From NCBI GenBank assembly GCA_002840125.1, contig PGZF01000004.1:372001-436000 (forward strand): a DNA stretch of 64,000 nucleotides, written 5' to 3'. The translations under genes and the position numbers were made by a program. Positions within the stretch are counted from its first letter, which is position 1, and the number at the start of each line of letters is the position of its first letter. Below the pieces are notes generated by a model. That model made no database searches and was not told the origin of the DNA. It was given only the letters and a program-made list of their open reading frames with translations. Positions 17,875 through 26,749 of the stretch are shown in pieces. The DNA comes from Gammaproteobacteria bacterium HGW-Gammaproteobacteria-15 (lineage in GTDB: Bacteria > Pseudomonadota > Gammaproteobacteria > Enterobacterales > Alteromonadaceae).

Positions 17875-20800
17875 ATGTTATTGCCAATGTTTATGAGCAC
17901 AGCAGTTACTATGAGCAGCACCTTTTTCTTCGGCGAATGGCAGGTTGAGCCGGCAGCTAATACCTTACGGCGTGGTAAACAGCTGCAGCAGCTGGAACCC
18001 AAAGCCATGGATGTACTGGTATTGTTATGTCAGCACAGCGGTGAAGTGCTAAGCAGTGATGATATTGTCAGCCAGTGCTGGCCTGCTACCGACACCGGCG
18101 ATAACCCGCTGCATAAAACCATTAACCAGCTGCGCCGGGCGCTGGGTGATACGGCTACCAGCTCCAGCTATATTGAAACCATTCGTAAACGTGGTTACCG
18201 CACCCTCGCAGAGGTGCGTTTTCCGCTGGGGCAAGAACAAAGTGCCCAGCCGCAAAGCTGGCAGGGCGGTTCACCCTTTCCGGGCTTGCAGGCCTACGAC
18301 GCACGTTACGCTAAAGTGTTTTTTGGCCGCGGCGCGCAAATTGACACCTTATTACAACGTATAGCGCAGCAGGTGCAGTATGGCCGGGCATTTTGTTTAC
18401 TGCTTGGCCCCAGTGGCAGTGGTAAATCGTCATTAATTAATGCCGGTGTTATGCCCAACCTGATGCAAAGTGGTGGCTATAACGGTATCCAGGTAATGGA
18501 CTGTACCAGCCTGGATTTAGCAGACGTCGCGCAGCAACAGTTATTTAGCAGCCTGGCCAGCGCCTTGCTGGACTGGGAGCAAGCCGGTACACCGGTGTTT
18601 GCCGGTGAAAGTGCCGACAGCCTGGCGCAGCGGCTGTTACAAAGCCCGGAGCAGGTGATCCAGCAGTGTCACACTGTGCTGACGCAACAAAGTCAGACTC
18701 GCCAGCGTTTTGCCCTGTTTGTCGACCGGCTGGAAGTGCTGCTGTCGTCCCCCCTTTTTAGCGCAGATGAACGCAAAACCTTTGTCGATTTACTCGAGCA
18801 GTTTGCCAACTCCGGCGCGGTATTGGTGTTAAGTGCCTGTCGCAATGAATTTTACCCATCTCTGGTGGCTTACCCCAGCCTGATGGCAGGCAAGGGCCGT
18901 GGCGCCCATTTCGATTTGGCCCCACCGGGCCGCGCTGAGCTGCTGCAGATGATCCGCTTACCGGCACTGGCGGCAAATTTAAGCTGGGACACCGATCCTG
19001 ACACCGCCATACCACTGGATGAAATGCTGTGCAGCGAAGCAGCCAGTAACCCCGATGCGTTGCCGATGCTGCAGTACACCCTGCAGGAACTGTATTTGCA
19101 GCGCAGCAAAGATAACCGCTTGCTGGTGTCGGTATACAAAGCACTGGGTGGTATTGAAGGCGCCATTGGCAAAAATGCCGAACAGGCTATTAAAGGTTTA
19201 ACCGCAGCGCAAAAAGCCAGCTTACCGCGGGTATTGTCGCTGCTGGTAACCCTGCGTGAAGACGAGCAAACCATTACCAGCCGCAGCGGCCGTGTGCAGC
19301 AATTGCAAACCGACGACGAGCGGGCACTGGTGCAAACCATGGTAGAGCACCGCTTGTTTGTATCGCACCTGCAAAACGGCGAGCCCTGCTTTAGCATAGC
19401 GCACGAAGCACTGCTGCGGCGCTGGCCGAGGGCAACGGCCTGGATCACCGAACACCATGACAGTTTAAGTGTAAAAAGCCGTTTGCATCATTTAACCAAC
19501 CGCTGGCAGGCTGAGGGCAAAAACAGCGCCTATCTGCTGGCAGAAGGTAAACCGCTGCAAGAGGCCCTGCTGTTGGCAAACAACAGGTTATTTCAGCTTG
19601 ATACAGAAGAAAGTGGCTTTATTCAGGCGTCAGCAAAAAAAGCCCGCATGCTGCGCTGGGGCCGGCGAATGACTGTCGCGTTATTGTGTGTACTAACCTT
19701 TACTGCGGTAATGATGAGTTTCAAAAGTTTTGAAGCCGAGCAGCAAGCCCAGCAAAAGCGGCTGGCCGCCGAAAACCTGCTCGGTTTTATGGTGGGCGAG
19801 TTCGCCGATAAACTGCGCAGCATAGGCCGGATGGACTTACTCGATGGTATCAGCAATAAGGCGCTGGAGTATTTTAGTGATTTCTCTTCTGCGAATGATC
19901 ATTTAACTGCTGAAGCCCGCTTTAAACATGGCCAAACGCTGGAAGCGATGGGCGAAGTAGCCTATTCACGTGGCAAAATTGATGAAGCCGTTGCGGCACT
20001 GCAAGCTGCCAGAGTTAAGCTGCTTTCGGTGTTGGCTGAGCAACCCGATAATTTAGAGTTATTAAAAACCTTAGGTGCTAATGCTTTCTGGCTGGCGCAA
20101 ATTCAATATGATGCCAGCAACTGGCAGGCGGCGAAGCCAGAGTTTGAGCTGTATTACCAATACAGCGAGCGGATGTATCAGTTAGCCCCAGACGACTTAG
20201 ACGCTATTATGGAGCTGTCTTATGCCACCAACTCGCTGGGTTCACTGGCGATGGAGTTGCAGCAGTTTGATATTGCCAGAAACTACTTTGAAGAATCTTT
20301 GCGCAAAAAACTACAAGCTAAGTCTAAACAGCCAGAGAATCTTCGGTTTTTGGCTGACATAGCCAATGCACGCTCTTGGTTAGCAAGTGCTGCACAGGCA
20401 CAAGGCGATATTTTAACAGCTGTGTCAATTCATCAGCAACTACAACGCGACCTGAGGAATACAGGGAGAACTTTGGAACCTTATTTACTGGATATTCAAG
20501 CCAGTAGCTATCAGATATTAGCAAATTTATTAGGTTATCAAGGAAAAATAGCGGAAGCTCGAGCAAATGCAGAACTTGGCTTTGTAGCAATTTCTAAAGC
20601 TCTAGAGCAAGATCCGGAGAATAATATTTGGCAGAGGATAAAGTACTATTACCACTTCCAATCTCTGAAGTTTTCAAGTGAGATGGATGCTGAACAAATA
20701 GAAGAAAATATTAGACAGCAGAGCATCATGCTTAATAGTGATAAGTTTGCTTGGTCAGAGGATAGTATTAAGGATATAAAAGGCAAGCAGTGGCTTGCTG

Positions 20801-21159
20801 CGGCTGCGCTTTTAGATAACTTAGGGGAGTTTACGCAAAGCAAGCGATATGCTGGACTTGCTCAAGGTGTCTACAGCGAGCTTGTAGAGCAATACTCTGA
20901 GAATCAAGATTATATAGCGTTTTTATCGGATAGTCAGCTAGTGCAAGCGAAGGCTTTGACTGCTTCTAGTCAAAACGATGCTGCTGTTGAACTTTGTCGA
21001 CAGATACAGTCTCGTTTATCCACTATAGTGAAAAATAACAAAGACCCTCAGTACAGTATTACTTATGTCAAAGCTCTGGATTGCCTCGGTGAGCTTGATA
21101 CGCAGCCTATACTTATAAATATGTTGCAGCAAAACGAAATATTAGATATCAGATTTTAA
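17875..21159 (+). CDS. Winged-helix / STAND NTPase / transmembrane / TPR regulator
   Basis: A 1,094-residue multi-domain protein. Residues about 19-112 are an OmpR/CadC-type winged helix ([46 protein letters not shown]). Residues about 138-550 are an nSTAND1-type ATPase: entry motif [18 protein letters not shown], Walker [10 protein letters not shown] at 178-186, Walker B-like [12 protein letters not shown]. One membrane helix follows at about 597-616, then TPR-like helical repeats to the end, presumably the extracytoplasmic sensor. GC content drops sharply within the TPR part: 65% in bases 18901-18960, 35% in 20281-20340, 37% in 20701-20760. The start is uncertain (ATGs at 17875, 17887, 17893, 17911, no clear ribosome-binding site). 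Probably a membrane-bound transcription regulator; its trigger is unknown. Confidence 0.8.
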   Translation: MLLPMFMSTAVTMSSTFFFGEWQVEPAANTLRRGKQLQQLEPKAMDVLVLLCQHSGEVLSSDDIVSQCWPATDTGDNPLHKTINQLRRALGDTATSSSYIETIRKRGYRTLAEVRFPLGQEQSAQPQSWQGGSPFPGLQAYDARYAKVFFGRGAQIDTLLQRIAQQVQYGRAFCLLLGPSGSGKSSLINAGVMPNLMQSGGYNGIQVMDCTSLDLADVAQQQLFSSLASALLDWEQAGTPVFAGESADSLAQRLLQSPEQVIQQCHTVLTQQSQTRQRFALFVDRLEVLLSSPLFSADERKTFVDLLEQFANSGAVLVLSACRNEFYPSLVAYPSLMAGKGRGAHFDLAPPGRAELLQMIRLPALAANLSWDTDPDTAIPLDEMLCSEAASNPDALPMLQYTLQELYLQRSKDNRLLVSVYKALGGIEGAIGKNAEQAIKGLTAAQKASLPRVLSLLVTLREDEQTITSRSGRVQQLQTDDERALVQTMVEHRLFVSHLQNGEPCFSIAHEALLRRWPRATAWITEHHDSLSVKSRLHHLTNRWQAEGKNSAYLLAEGKPLQEALLLANNRLFQLDTEESGFIQASAKKARMLRWGRRMTVALLCVLTFTAVMMSFKSFEAEQQAQQKRLAAENLLGFMVGEFADKLRSIGRMDLLDGISNKALEYFSDFSSANDHLTAEARFKHGQTLEAMGEVAYSRGKIDEAVAALQAARVKLLSVLAEQPDNLELLKTLGANAFWLAQIQYDASNWQAAKPEFELYYQYSERMYQLAPDDLDAIMELSYATNSLGSLAMELQQFDIARNYFEESLRKKLQAKSKQPENLRFLADIANARSWLASAAQAQGDILTAVSIHQQLQRDLRNTGRTLEPYLLDIQASSYQILANLLGYQGKIAEARANAELGFVAISKALEQDPENNIWQRIKYYYHFQSLKFSSEMDAEQIEENIRQQSIMLNSDKFAWSEDSIKDIKGKQWLAAAALLDNLGEFTQSKRYAGLAQGVYSELVEQYSENQDYIAFLSDSQLVQAKALTASSQNDAAVELCRQIQSRLSTIVKNNKDPQYSITYVKALDCLGELDTQPILINMLQQNEILDIRF

Positions 21160-21182
21160 CCACAGCTATAAGGGAATACACA

Positions 21183-21557
21183 ATGTTAGATACAAATGGT
21201 ACCGCGACATTTTTTAAAGTGACGGTGATGCTAGAAAATGGTGAGCCAGTATTTAGTTATACCGATGTTGATGGTAAGCCTGCCACTGGCGATGTACAAA
21301 TTACTGAAGCAGGCACTATTACCTACCAACTAATTGATCGCACCGGGCAGGGGTTAAAGTTTGTTGGTGCAGCTTTTGTAACTCCATTTGATGGTATTGT
21401 TGATGCCATAACTTTAAGTGCCGATGGGCAGTTGCTGCAGATTATTGACTTAGATAAGACTATTGGATGCACTAAGTTTCAGTTTGTATTAAGTAATAGC
21501 ACTAATACATTGATGGTGTTAAGTCCGGACCCAGAAGTAATTAATCGGCCGAAATAG
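21183..21557 (+). CDS. Small protein, possibly DP-EP family, partner of the STAND regulator
   Basis: A 124-residue protein, predicted mostly beta-strand, with no signal peptide or membrane segment. It starts 23 bases after the STAND gene behind AAGGGAA, so both should share a transcript. The end reads [13 protein letters not shown]; this DPE near the C-terminus and the overall size recall the DP-EP family of small proteins seen in Alteromonadales, a family with no known function. The family call is from memory and unsure. It is AT-rich like the end of the gene before it. Confidence 0.55.
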   Translation: MLDTNGTATFFKVTVMLENGEPVFSYTDVDGKPATGDVQITEAGTITYQLIDRTGQGLKFVGAAFVTPFDGIVDAITLSADGQLLQIIDLDKTIGCTKFQFVLSNSTNTLMVLSPDPEVINRPK

Positions 21558-21599
21558 CGTTCATATACTACTATCCAAAGTTGTAGGTTCATTAAATGC

Positions 21600-21620
21600 A
21601 GCCCCGTAAGGGGCTTTTTA
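21600..21620 (+). terminator. Terminator after the STAND operon
   Basis: AGCCCC (21600-21605), loop GTAA, GGGGCT (21610-21615), followed by a T-run to 21619. It closes the STAND/small-protein unit and separates it from the diguanylate cyclase gene. Confidence 0.85.
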
Positions 21621-21725
21621 GTCTTTGTAAATCAATGTATTAAATCAGAAGGTTGTCAGAAGGTTGTTTATATAGCTAAAGGTTAAAGTTTGCTGCAGAT
21701 AAGCCAACTGTAGCGAGATACCCTG

Positions 21726-22700
21726 ATGACTAATTCTAACCGCAAAAACGATCTTCGGCCGTTGGCACTGAATGACGACAGCTTATGGTCTGATGATGGC
21801 TGCAAAGATTTATCACCGGGAATGGAAGTAGGCAGTTTTATTCAGTACCTGGCTGAAGCTGTATTGGTGGTTAGCCCCGATGGCGTTATCGAGTGTGCCA
21901 ATGCCAAGGCAGCGTTATTACTTAACTGCGTAGACAAACCGATGATTGGCCAGCAATGGCCGGAGTTTTTAACGGGCCGCTGCCAGCAGCAGTATCACGG
22001 CCTGGTGAAAATGGTGGCTAAACGGGTATTGTCGCTACAGGCTGGCCCTGCTGAAATGGCGCTGTGCTGCGCCGATGGTGAAATAAAAGATATTGAGCTG
22101 TCGGTATCGTTTTTGCCTGAACCCGAAGCGCACTTAGTGCTGGTAATGCGCGATCTTACGCGCTACAAAGCCGAATATGAAAAACTGCGCCTGCAGGCTT
22201 CTACCGATGCGTTAACCGGGCTGGCTAACCGTCGTGCTTTTGACGAACAGTTGTTGCAGCAGTGGCAGCAATGTACCACTGCCAGACGACCGCTGAGTGT
22301 GGTGATTATTGATATTGATTTTTTTAAGCAGTTTAACGATCGCTACGGCCATATTCAGGGCGATGCCTGTCTGCGTAAAGTGGCCGGTGCCATAGTGCAG
22401 GCGATGCCGGTAGATGCCAAGCTGGCAGCCCGTTATGGCGGTGAAGAGTTCGCACTGATATTGCCGAACCATAATGAAATAATGGCACTGCAGGTAGCTC
22501 GTGATGTACAGCACGCCATGCGCCAGTTGCAGTTTACCGACGCTGGCTTACCTGCCACGCTAACGGTGTCAGTAAGCCAGGGTATTGCCACCGAAATTAA
22601 CGGCCAGTACCGCACCAGCATGGCATTGCTGTGTGCCGCTGACACTGCGTTATACCGCGCTAAGGCCGATGGCCGTGACTGTATTAACGCCAGTTGTTAG
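21726..22700 (+). CDS. PAS-GGDEF diguanylate cyclase
   Basis: A 324-residue cytoplasmic enzyme expected to make cyclic di-GMP from two GTP. A PAS-like sensor domain covers about residues 38-150 (YLAEAVLVVSPDGVIECANA). The GGDEF domain follows: DALTGLANRRAFDEQ, VVIIDIDFFKQFNDRYGHIQG and an intact active-site GGEEF at 238-242. The four residues where an RxxD inhibitory site would sit read VDAK, so product feedback through that site is probably absent. It has no membrane segment and no EAL domain. It is transcribed alone after a terminator. Confidence 0.9.
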   Translation: MTNSNRKNDLRPLALNDDSLWSDDGCKDLSPGMEVGSFIQYLAEAVLVVSPDGVIECANAKAALLLNCVDKPMIGQQWPEFLTGRCQQQYHGLVKMVAKRVLSLQAGPAEMALCCADGEIKDIELSVSFLPEPEAHLVLVMRDLTRYKAEYEKLRLQASTDALTGLANRRAFDEQLLQQWQQCTTARRPLSVVIIDIDFFKQFNDRYGHIQGDACLRKVAGAIVQAMPVDAKLAARYGGEEFALILPNHNEIMALQVARDVQHAMRQLQFTDAGLPATLTVSVSQGIATEINGQYRTSMALLCAADTALYRAKADGRDCINASC

Positions 22701-23033
22701 GAGGCGGCAAAGCGATTGAGTGCGATAGCCTGAAGCAAGGCGGGAGATATCGCAGGCGGTGCAGCGCATTTAGCAAAAAAATGTGCTGATAAACTTCTGA
22801 TACGGTTTTGTTGATATTTAATAAATTAATATTAATCAGTTGCTTATATTTGTCTCGTCTGAGATTTTTGATATCCGTAAAAGCTTCCAGATATGGAATA
22901 GTGTTTTAACTGGTGTTGCTAAAGGATAGCCGGTAGTACGAACGCAGCTAAGCCTCGTTTGTGCTGGTTATGCACCACCGGTATCTGCCGGTGATAACAA
23001 CACACCACTATTCTATTGTTCGGAGAGTCAGAT
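22701..23033 (+). other. Intergenic region upstream of the pectate lyase gene
   Basis: No gene is evident. Just after the cyclase gene is an imperfect hairpin (TGCGATA 22721-22727 with TATCGCA 22747-22753, inner GCC/GGC). The middle is AT-rich and may hold the promoter. Near the gene is a hairpin CACCGG/TATCTG/CCGGTG (22976-22993), a possible operator or leader structure. No confident -35/-10 pair was found. Confidence 0.4.
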
Positions 23034-23888
23034 ATGGATCACTTTTACAAACTTGCCGTTGCCACTGTGCTGCTGTTAGCCATGAGTACGCATGTTCAGG
23101 CGAATACACGCTGTAAGGCTGGGGCAACCTTCACTAATGAAACAGTAGACTGCGGCGGAACCTATGTCACGGGCGGCTCGTGTTCCGGCGATGGCGATGG
23201 CCAGTCGGCTGTAATCATTCTTAAAAATGCCACTATCAAAAATGCCAAATTTGCTCAGGGCCGGTCCAGCAAGGGGATCTGGTGTGAATCGGGTACCTGC
23301 AATGTTGACAACGTTACCTTTGACGAAGTTTGCGAAGACGCGGTCAGCACCCGTAAGGATGGGGTAACGCTGAATATTAAAAACAGCACCTTTAAGAATG
23401 TGATGAGTAAGGATAAAAGCTACGGCGGCAAGCCCGACAAGTTTATTCAGGTAAACGGTAAGAATGTGAAAGTAAATATCGAAAACTCTAACTTTCATAT
23501 TGTGCCGGCCAGTGGTTCAGTACCCGATAAAATAACCGGTAAGGCTGGTAAGGTGGTGCGTACCTGTGGCAACTGCAGTGGCAACGAAGGACCACGTACC
23601 ATCACCATGAAAAATGTAAACGTATACGGTCCGATTGATGCAATCGCCGGAGTTAATGCCATGTACCGGGGGTTAAATTCCGGTATACGCGATACTATCA
23701 CTATTACCAACCTGAAAGTGCAGGATTACCAGGCGCCCAGTGGCTCTGCGGTTAAGTCTACGCCGGAAATCTGTCAGGAGTTTGAAGGTATTGACAAGAA
23801 CAAGCATTCAGGTGATTCGCCCAAGTTGGGCCAGGCCTGGCAAACCACCAGTTGCAAAGTAAGCACAAGCAACGTTTCCAAGCTTTAA
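23034..23888 (+). CDS. Secreted pectate lyase, polysaccharide lyase family 3
   Basis: PL3 enzymes cleave polygalacturonate by calcium-dependent beta-elimination. The 284-residue protein has a signal peptide (MDHFYKLAVATVLLLAMSTHVQA) and a small parallel beta-helix typical of PL3: VIILKNATIKNAKF, GIWCESGTCNVDNVTFDEVCEDAVS, where the acidic EDA segment contributes to calcium binding, then LNIKNSTFKNV and FIQVNGKNVKVNIENS. Several cysteines suggest disulfides. The ATG at 23034 follows GGAGAG; the ATG at 23016 would add six residues before the signal peptide. It stands alone, suggesting growth on plant or algal pectin. Confidence 0.85.
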   Translation: MDHFYKLAVATVLLLAMSTHVQANTRCKAGATFTNETVDCGGTYVTGGSCSGDGDGQSAVIILKNATIKNAKFAQGRSSKGIWCESGTCNVDNVTFDEVCEDAVSTRKDGVTLNIKNSTFKNVMSKDKSYGGKPDKFIQVNGKNVKVNIENSNFHIVPASGSVPDKITGKAGKVVRTCGNCSGNEGPRTITMKNVNVYGPIDAIAGVNAMYRGLNSGIRDTITITNLKVQDYQAPSGSAVKSTPEICQEFEGIDKNKHSGDSPKLGQAWQTTSCKVSTSNVSKL

Positions 23889-23893
23889 CCTGA

Positions 23894-23917
23894 ACCCTGC
23901 TCTCTATAAAGCAGGGT
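23894..23917 (+). terminator. Stem-loop between convergent genes
   Basis: ACCCTGCT (23894-23901) pairs with AGCAGGGT (23910-23917) around an 8-base loop, between the pectate lyase and thioesterase genes, which converge. No T-run follows on either strand, so termination may be weak. Confidence 0.5.
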
Positions 23918-23946
23918 AAGGTTGCGGCGGTACTTACACCGGTAAA

Positions 23947-24741
23947 TTAAGCAAACACGGTAACGGTCTGGCGGCTGATGGCTGCCAGCTTACCGTCTGG
24001 TTGCCAAAGTTTTGCGGCAATATGATGATAACCATCGGCACCATATTCAATTTCTGCCAGGTAACGCCACCAGTCGGTATTGTTAAACGGCAAATCATGG
24101 GCAATAAACTCAATGGTCCAGGTCAGTGAGCTGGCAGGCGCAGGCTGATTAAGTAGCGTCAGACTTACTGGTGGCCAGGCATCAACCAGTGCCAGCAGTT
24201 CCAGAATACCGGCTTGTTTGCTTTCGTTGCCGGCCATACGAATATCACCACCCAGCTCACGTACCTTGCTGGCACTAAAGGGTAATTGCCCCTGCGCAAT
24301 ATGATAATCAAAGTGCAGGGTAAACTCCGGTGCCGGGCCTTGTTTTGGCAGTACCTGTATTTGCTGTGTTGGCCATTGTGGTGCGCTATCTGCCGCAAGT
24401 TGATGGGCAGACGGGCGCGCGGCGCCAAAGCTTGCCAGCAGTATCAGTGCAACCTGGCCATCCTGTTCAATTTCTGCCTGAGCCTGAATAACCGACTTGC
24501 CCTGGCGCAGTATACGCCGCTGCACTGTTGCTTTGCCGGCATTTAACGGGGCAACAAAAGACACCGACACGGAGCGCAGTGGCATAGCATCGGGTATCAG
24601 CGGCAGTAAGTGCGCCATTGCCAGTGCGGCAGCCATACCGCCAAATACGGCCCGGCCCTGGCCCCAGTGTGTTGGTACCTCAATCACAAGGCTGTCAGGT
24701 TTATCCGGGCCAAATTGCTGCATTACCTGAGAAAAATGCAT
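23947..24741 (-). CDS. Acyl-CoA thioesterase-like protein (TesB-type double hot dog)
   Basis: A 264-residue cytoplasmic protein with two hot-dog halves. The first contains THWGQGRAVFGGMAAALAMAH and LRSVSVSFVAPLNAGKATVQ. The second contains WTIEFIAHDLPFNNTDWWRY. This matches the TesB-like thioesterase superfamily that hydrolyses acyl-CoAs; the chain length cannot be read. The ATG at 24741 has ACGGAG 9 bases upstream and is preferred over the codon at 24765. The exporter gene lies 36 bases upstream on the same strand, so they may be co-transcribed. Confidence 0.75.
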   Translation of the reverse strand: MHFSQVMQQFGPDKPDSLVIEVPTHWGQGRAVFGGMAAALAMAHLLPLIPDAMPLRSVSVSFVAPLNAGKATVQRRILRQGKSVIQAQAEIEQDGQVALILLASFGAARPSAHQLAADSAPQWPTQQIQVLPKQGPAPEFTLHFDYHIAQGQLPFSASKVRELGGDIRMAGNESKQAGILELLALVDAWPPVSLTLLNQPAPASSLTWTIEFIAHDLPFNNTDWWRYLAEIEYGADGYHHIAAKLWQPDGKLAAISRQTVTVFA

Positions 24742-24777
24742 GTAAATACTCCGTATTAAAGACAAATATTAACGCTG

Positions 24778-25581
24778 TCAGTGCACCAGTACCGACCAGA
24801 GCATTTTAAGGCTGAGCAACATCAGTAATACGCCAAACACCCTTTTTAACGTTGCTACCGGTAATTTATGCGCCAGTTTGGCACCAAGCGGTGCACTGAT
24901 AAAACTGGCTGCAGACATTAACAGTACGCCGGGTAAATACACCAGACCGACTGCGTAGGGCAGCTCCAGCGCCGGCTGGCTGTTAAGCATATAGCCTGCG
25001 GTACCGGCAATTGAAATAGGTAAGCCTACGGCAGCAGAGGTGCCAATGGCTTTTTTAATATCAATACTGCGCGAGGTAAGGTAAGGCACTGTTAACGAGC
25101 CGCCACCAATAGACACTATGGCAGATACTGCACCAATACCGGCGCCAACAACAACCTGCTCTGGCTTAGATGCGTGTTTTTCACCGCCGGTGGGCTTTTT
25201 ATTACGCAGCATATTAACAGCGACATAGCCCATAAAAAGGGCGAAAAAAATAGCCAGGTATAACGAGCTGACCCTTGCGGCCAAAAAGGTAGCCAAAAAG
25301 GTGCCAAGAATGACCCCAGGCGCCATAGTTCTAACTACCTGCCATAGTACGCCGCCTCTGGCATGGTGCGCGCGCATGCTGGAGACAGATGTCATAACGA
25401 TAGCCGCCATTGACGTACCCAGTGCCAGATGCACCACATGCTCTGCCGCTATACCCTGTGCCAGAAAAATGCTGGTAAGCAGCGGCACCATAATACCGCC
25501 ACCGCCTATACCCAACAGCCCTGCCATAAAACCGGCAAAACTGCCTAACAGTAAAAACGCCAATAACCACTCAATAGCCAT
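24778..25581 (-). CDS. TauE/SafE family sulfite/organosulfonate exporter-like protein
   Basis: A 267-residue inner-membrane protein with about eight helices in two similar halves, each starting with a glycine-rich turn: GLLGIGGGGIMVPLL near residue 22 and VSAIVSIGGGSLTVPYL in the middle. These repeats define the TauE/SafE family (COG0730). Members export sulfite, sulfoacetate or other small anions; the substrate here is unknown. It is upstream of the thioesterase gene on the same strand. Confidence 0.85.
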   Translation of the reverse strand: MAIEWLLAFLLLGSFAGFMAGLLGIGGGGIMVPLLTSIFLAQGIAAEHVVHLALGTSMAAIVMTSVSSMRAHHARGGVLWQVVRTMAPGVILGTFLATFLAARVSSLYLAIFFALFMGYVAVNMLRNKKPTGGEKHASKPEQVVVGAGIGAVSAIVSIGGGSLTVPYLTSRSIDIKKAIGTSAAVGLPISIAGTAGYMLNSQPALELPYAVGLVYLPGVLLMSAASFISAPLGAKLAHKLPVATLKRVFGVLLMLLSLKMLWSVLVH

Positions 25582-25724
25582 AACAAACCTTAAATTATTA
25601 ATGTAGCCGCTTATATTTCCCGGCTTGGGGAAACGGGCGAAAACATCTTATCTGATCTGAAACTGGCTTGCTGAACACTTTTTGTCATAAATTTGCCTTA
25701 CAGCCATGCTATAACTGCGCCGCT

Positions 25725-26207
25725 ATGGATAAATACTTATATTTCTTACGTCATGCTACTGCAGAGGTGATCCGGCCCAATCAGCTGGACATAGACCGCT
25801 GCCTGATAGAAAAAGGTCGCTTACAGGCGCGCCGAGTTGCTGCTTTTATGCAGCGGCACGGTATTGTCGCTGAAGCTGTGCTTAGCAGCCCCTATCCACG
25901 GGCTGTGCAAACTGCGGCTATTGTCTGTAAAGAAGCAGGCTTCGCCGCCGCCAGCGAGCAAAGCTGGCTGGCGCTGGAAACGCCAACCGATGTTGCCTAT
26001 GCCCGGTTAATTGAGCAACTTGCTACACTACCGGTGCACAGCCTGCTGGTAGGGCACGAGCCAGATTTTTCCGCTCTTATAAGCCGGCTGCTGGACAGCG
26101 ATAAGCTATTGCTTAACATCCGCAAATCGTCGTTAACCTGTATTGGTTTTTGTAGTGAAAGCGGCAGCTTTGAATTGCAATGGTCAGTACCAGCGCGCTT
26201 TATGTAG
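25725..26207 (+). CDS. sixA: SixA-like histidine phosphatase
   Basis: A 160-residue phosphoglycerate-mutase-like phosphatase. It starts with FLRHATAE, the RHG-type motif whose histidine forms the phospho-enzyme, has LSSPYPRAVQTA (second conserved arginine) and LLVGHEPDFSALI (second histidine). Size and motifs fit SixA, which dephosphorylates histidine-containing phosphotransfer proteins such as those of ArcB or NPr. The ATG at 25725 fits the family; TATAAC at 25710-25715 is so close that the transcript may be nearly leaderless. Confidence 0.8.
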   Translation: MDKYLYFLRHATAEVIRPNQLDIDRCLIEKGRLQARRVAAFMQRHGIVAEAVLSSPYPRAVQTAAIVCKEAGFAAASEQSWLALETPTDVAYARLIEQLATLPVHSLLVGHEPDFSALISRLLDSDKLLLNIRKSSLTCIGFCSESGSFELQWSVPARFM

Positions 26208-26299
26208 TAACAAAGGTGTATAGCAGCTTATCAACCCGGCTGTGTTGCCATTAGCTAAGTAGTGCGGCACAGTAAGTAAAAATTCTTACCCTTGCGGCT

Positions 26300-26695
26300 A
26301 TGCAGCACTATTTATTTGTTTATGGCACCTTGCGGCAAAACGCTAACCATCCAATGCACCAGCTACTGGCACAACATGGCCGCTTTGTCGCTATGGCGCG
26401 TTATCAGGCCAGGCTTTATCAGGTAGATTATTACCCTGGCGCAGTAGCCTCGAATAATTCTGCCGATCAGGTAGTAGGGGAGTTGTATCAACTACAACTG
26501 CCAGAACTTCTGCTGCCCGCCTTGGATAATTACGAAGAATGCAGCCCTCAGTTTACACAACCACACGAGTATCGGCGTGAACAAAAAAGCGTAATGCTGG
26601 AGACTGGTGACAGTGTTGTCGCATGGGTCTATGTGTATAACCGCAACACCGACGGACTGGCGTTAATTCAAAGCGGCGATTTTCTGGCGCAGTAA
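26300..26695 (+). CDS. Gamma-glutamylcyclotransferase-like (AIG2/YtfP) protein
   Basis: A 131-residue single-domain protein with FVYGTLRQNANHP at the start (the substrate-binding YGTLR loop), a central VVGELYQLQLPELLLPALDNYEEC with the catalytic-type glutamate, and VAWVYVYNR near the end. AIG2-like proteins act on gamma-glutamyl amines or are of unknown function, so a precise substrate is not assigned. It differs from the ChaC-like protein at 58134-58706. Convergent with purH across a strong bidirectional terminator. Confidence 0.8.
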   Translation: MQHYLFVYGTLRQNANHPMHQLLAQHGRFVAMARYQARLYQVDYYPGAVASNNSADQVVGELYQLQLPELLLPALDNYEECSPQFTQPHEYRREQKSVMLETGDSVVAWVYVYNRNTDGLALIQSGDFLAQ

Positions 26696-26704
26696 TACGC
26701 TGAT

Positions 26705-26732
26705 AAAAAAAGGCCGCAGCGCGGCCTTTTTT
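26705..26732 (+). terminator. Bidirectional terminator between convergent genes
   Basis: Seven A (26705-26711), GGCCGC, loop AGC, GCGGCC, six T (26727-26732). The A/T flanks make it a good terminator both for the plus-strand gene and for purH. Confidence 0.92.
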
Positions 26733-26749
26733 ACAACTAACGCCGGTAC

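Noticed and set aside
18870-19448. 192-codon minus-strand frame inside the STAND gene
   Set aside because: Overlaps the conserved ATPase region; no promoter, ribosome-binding site or recognisable domain.
22701-23033. Third copy of the GGGA-hairpin element
   Set aside because: A hairpin is present near 22721-22753 but lacks the GGGA tetraloop and the closing stem.
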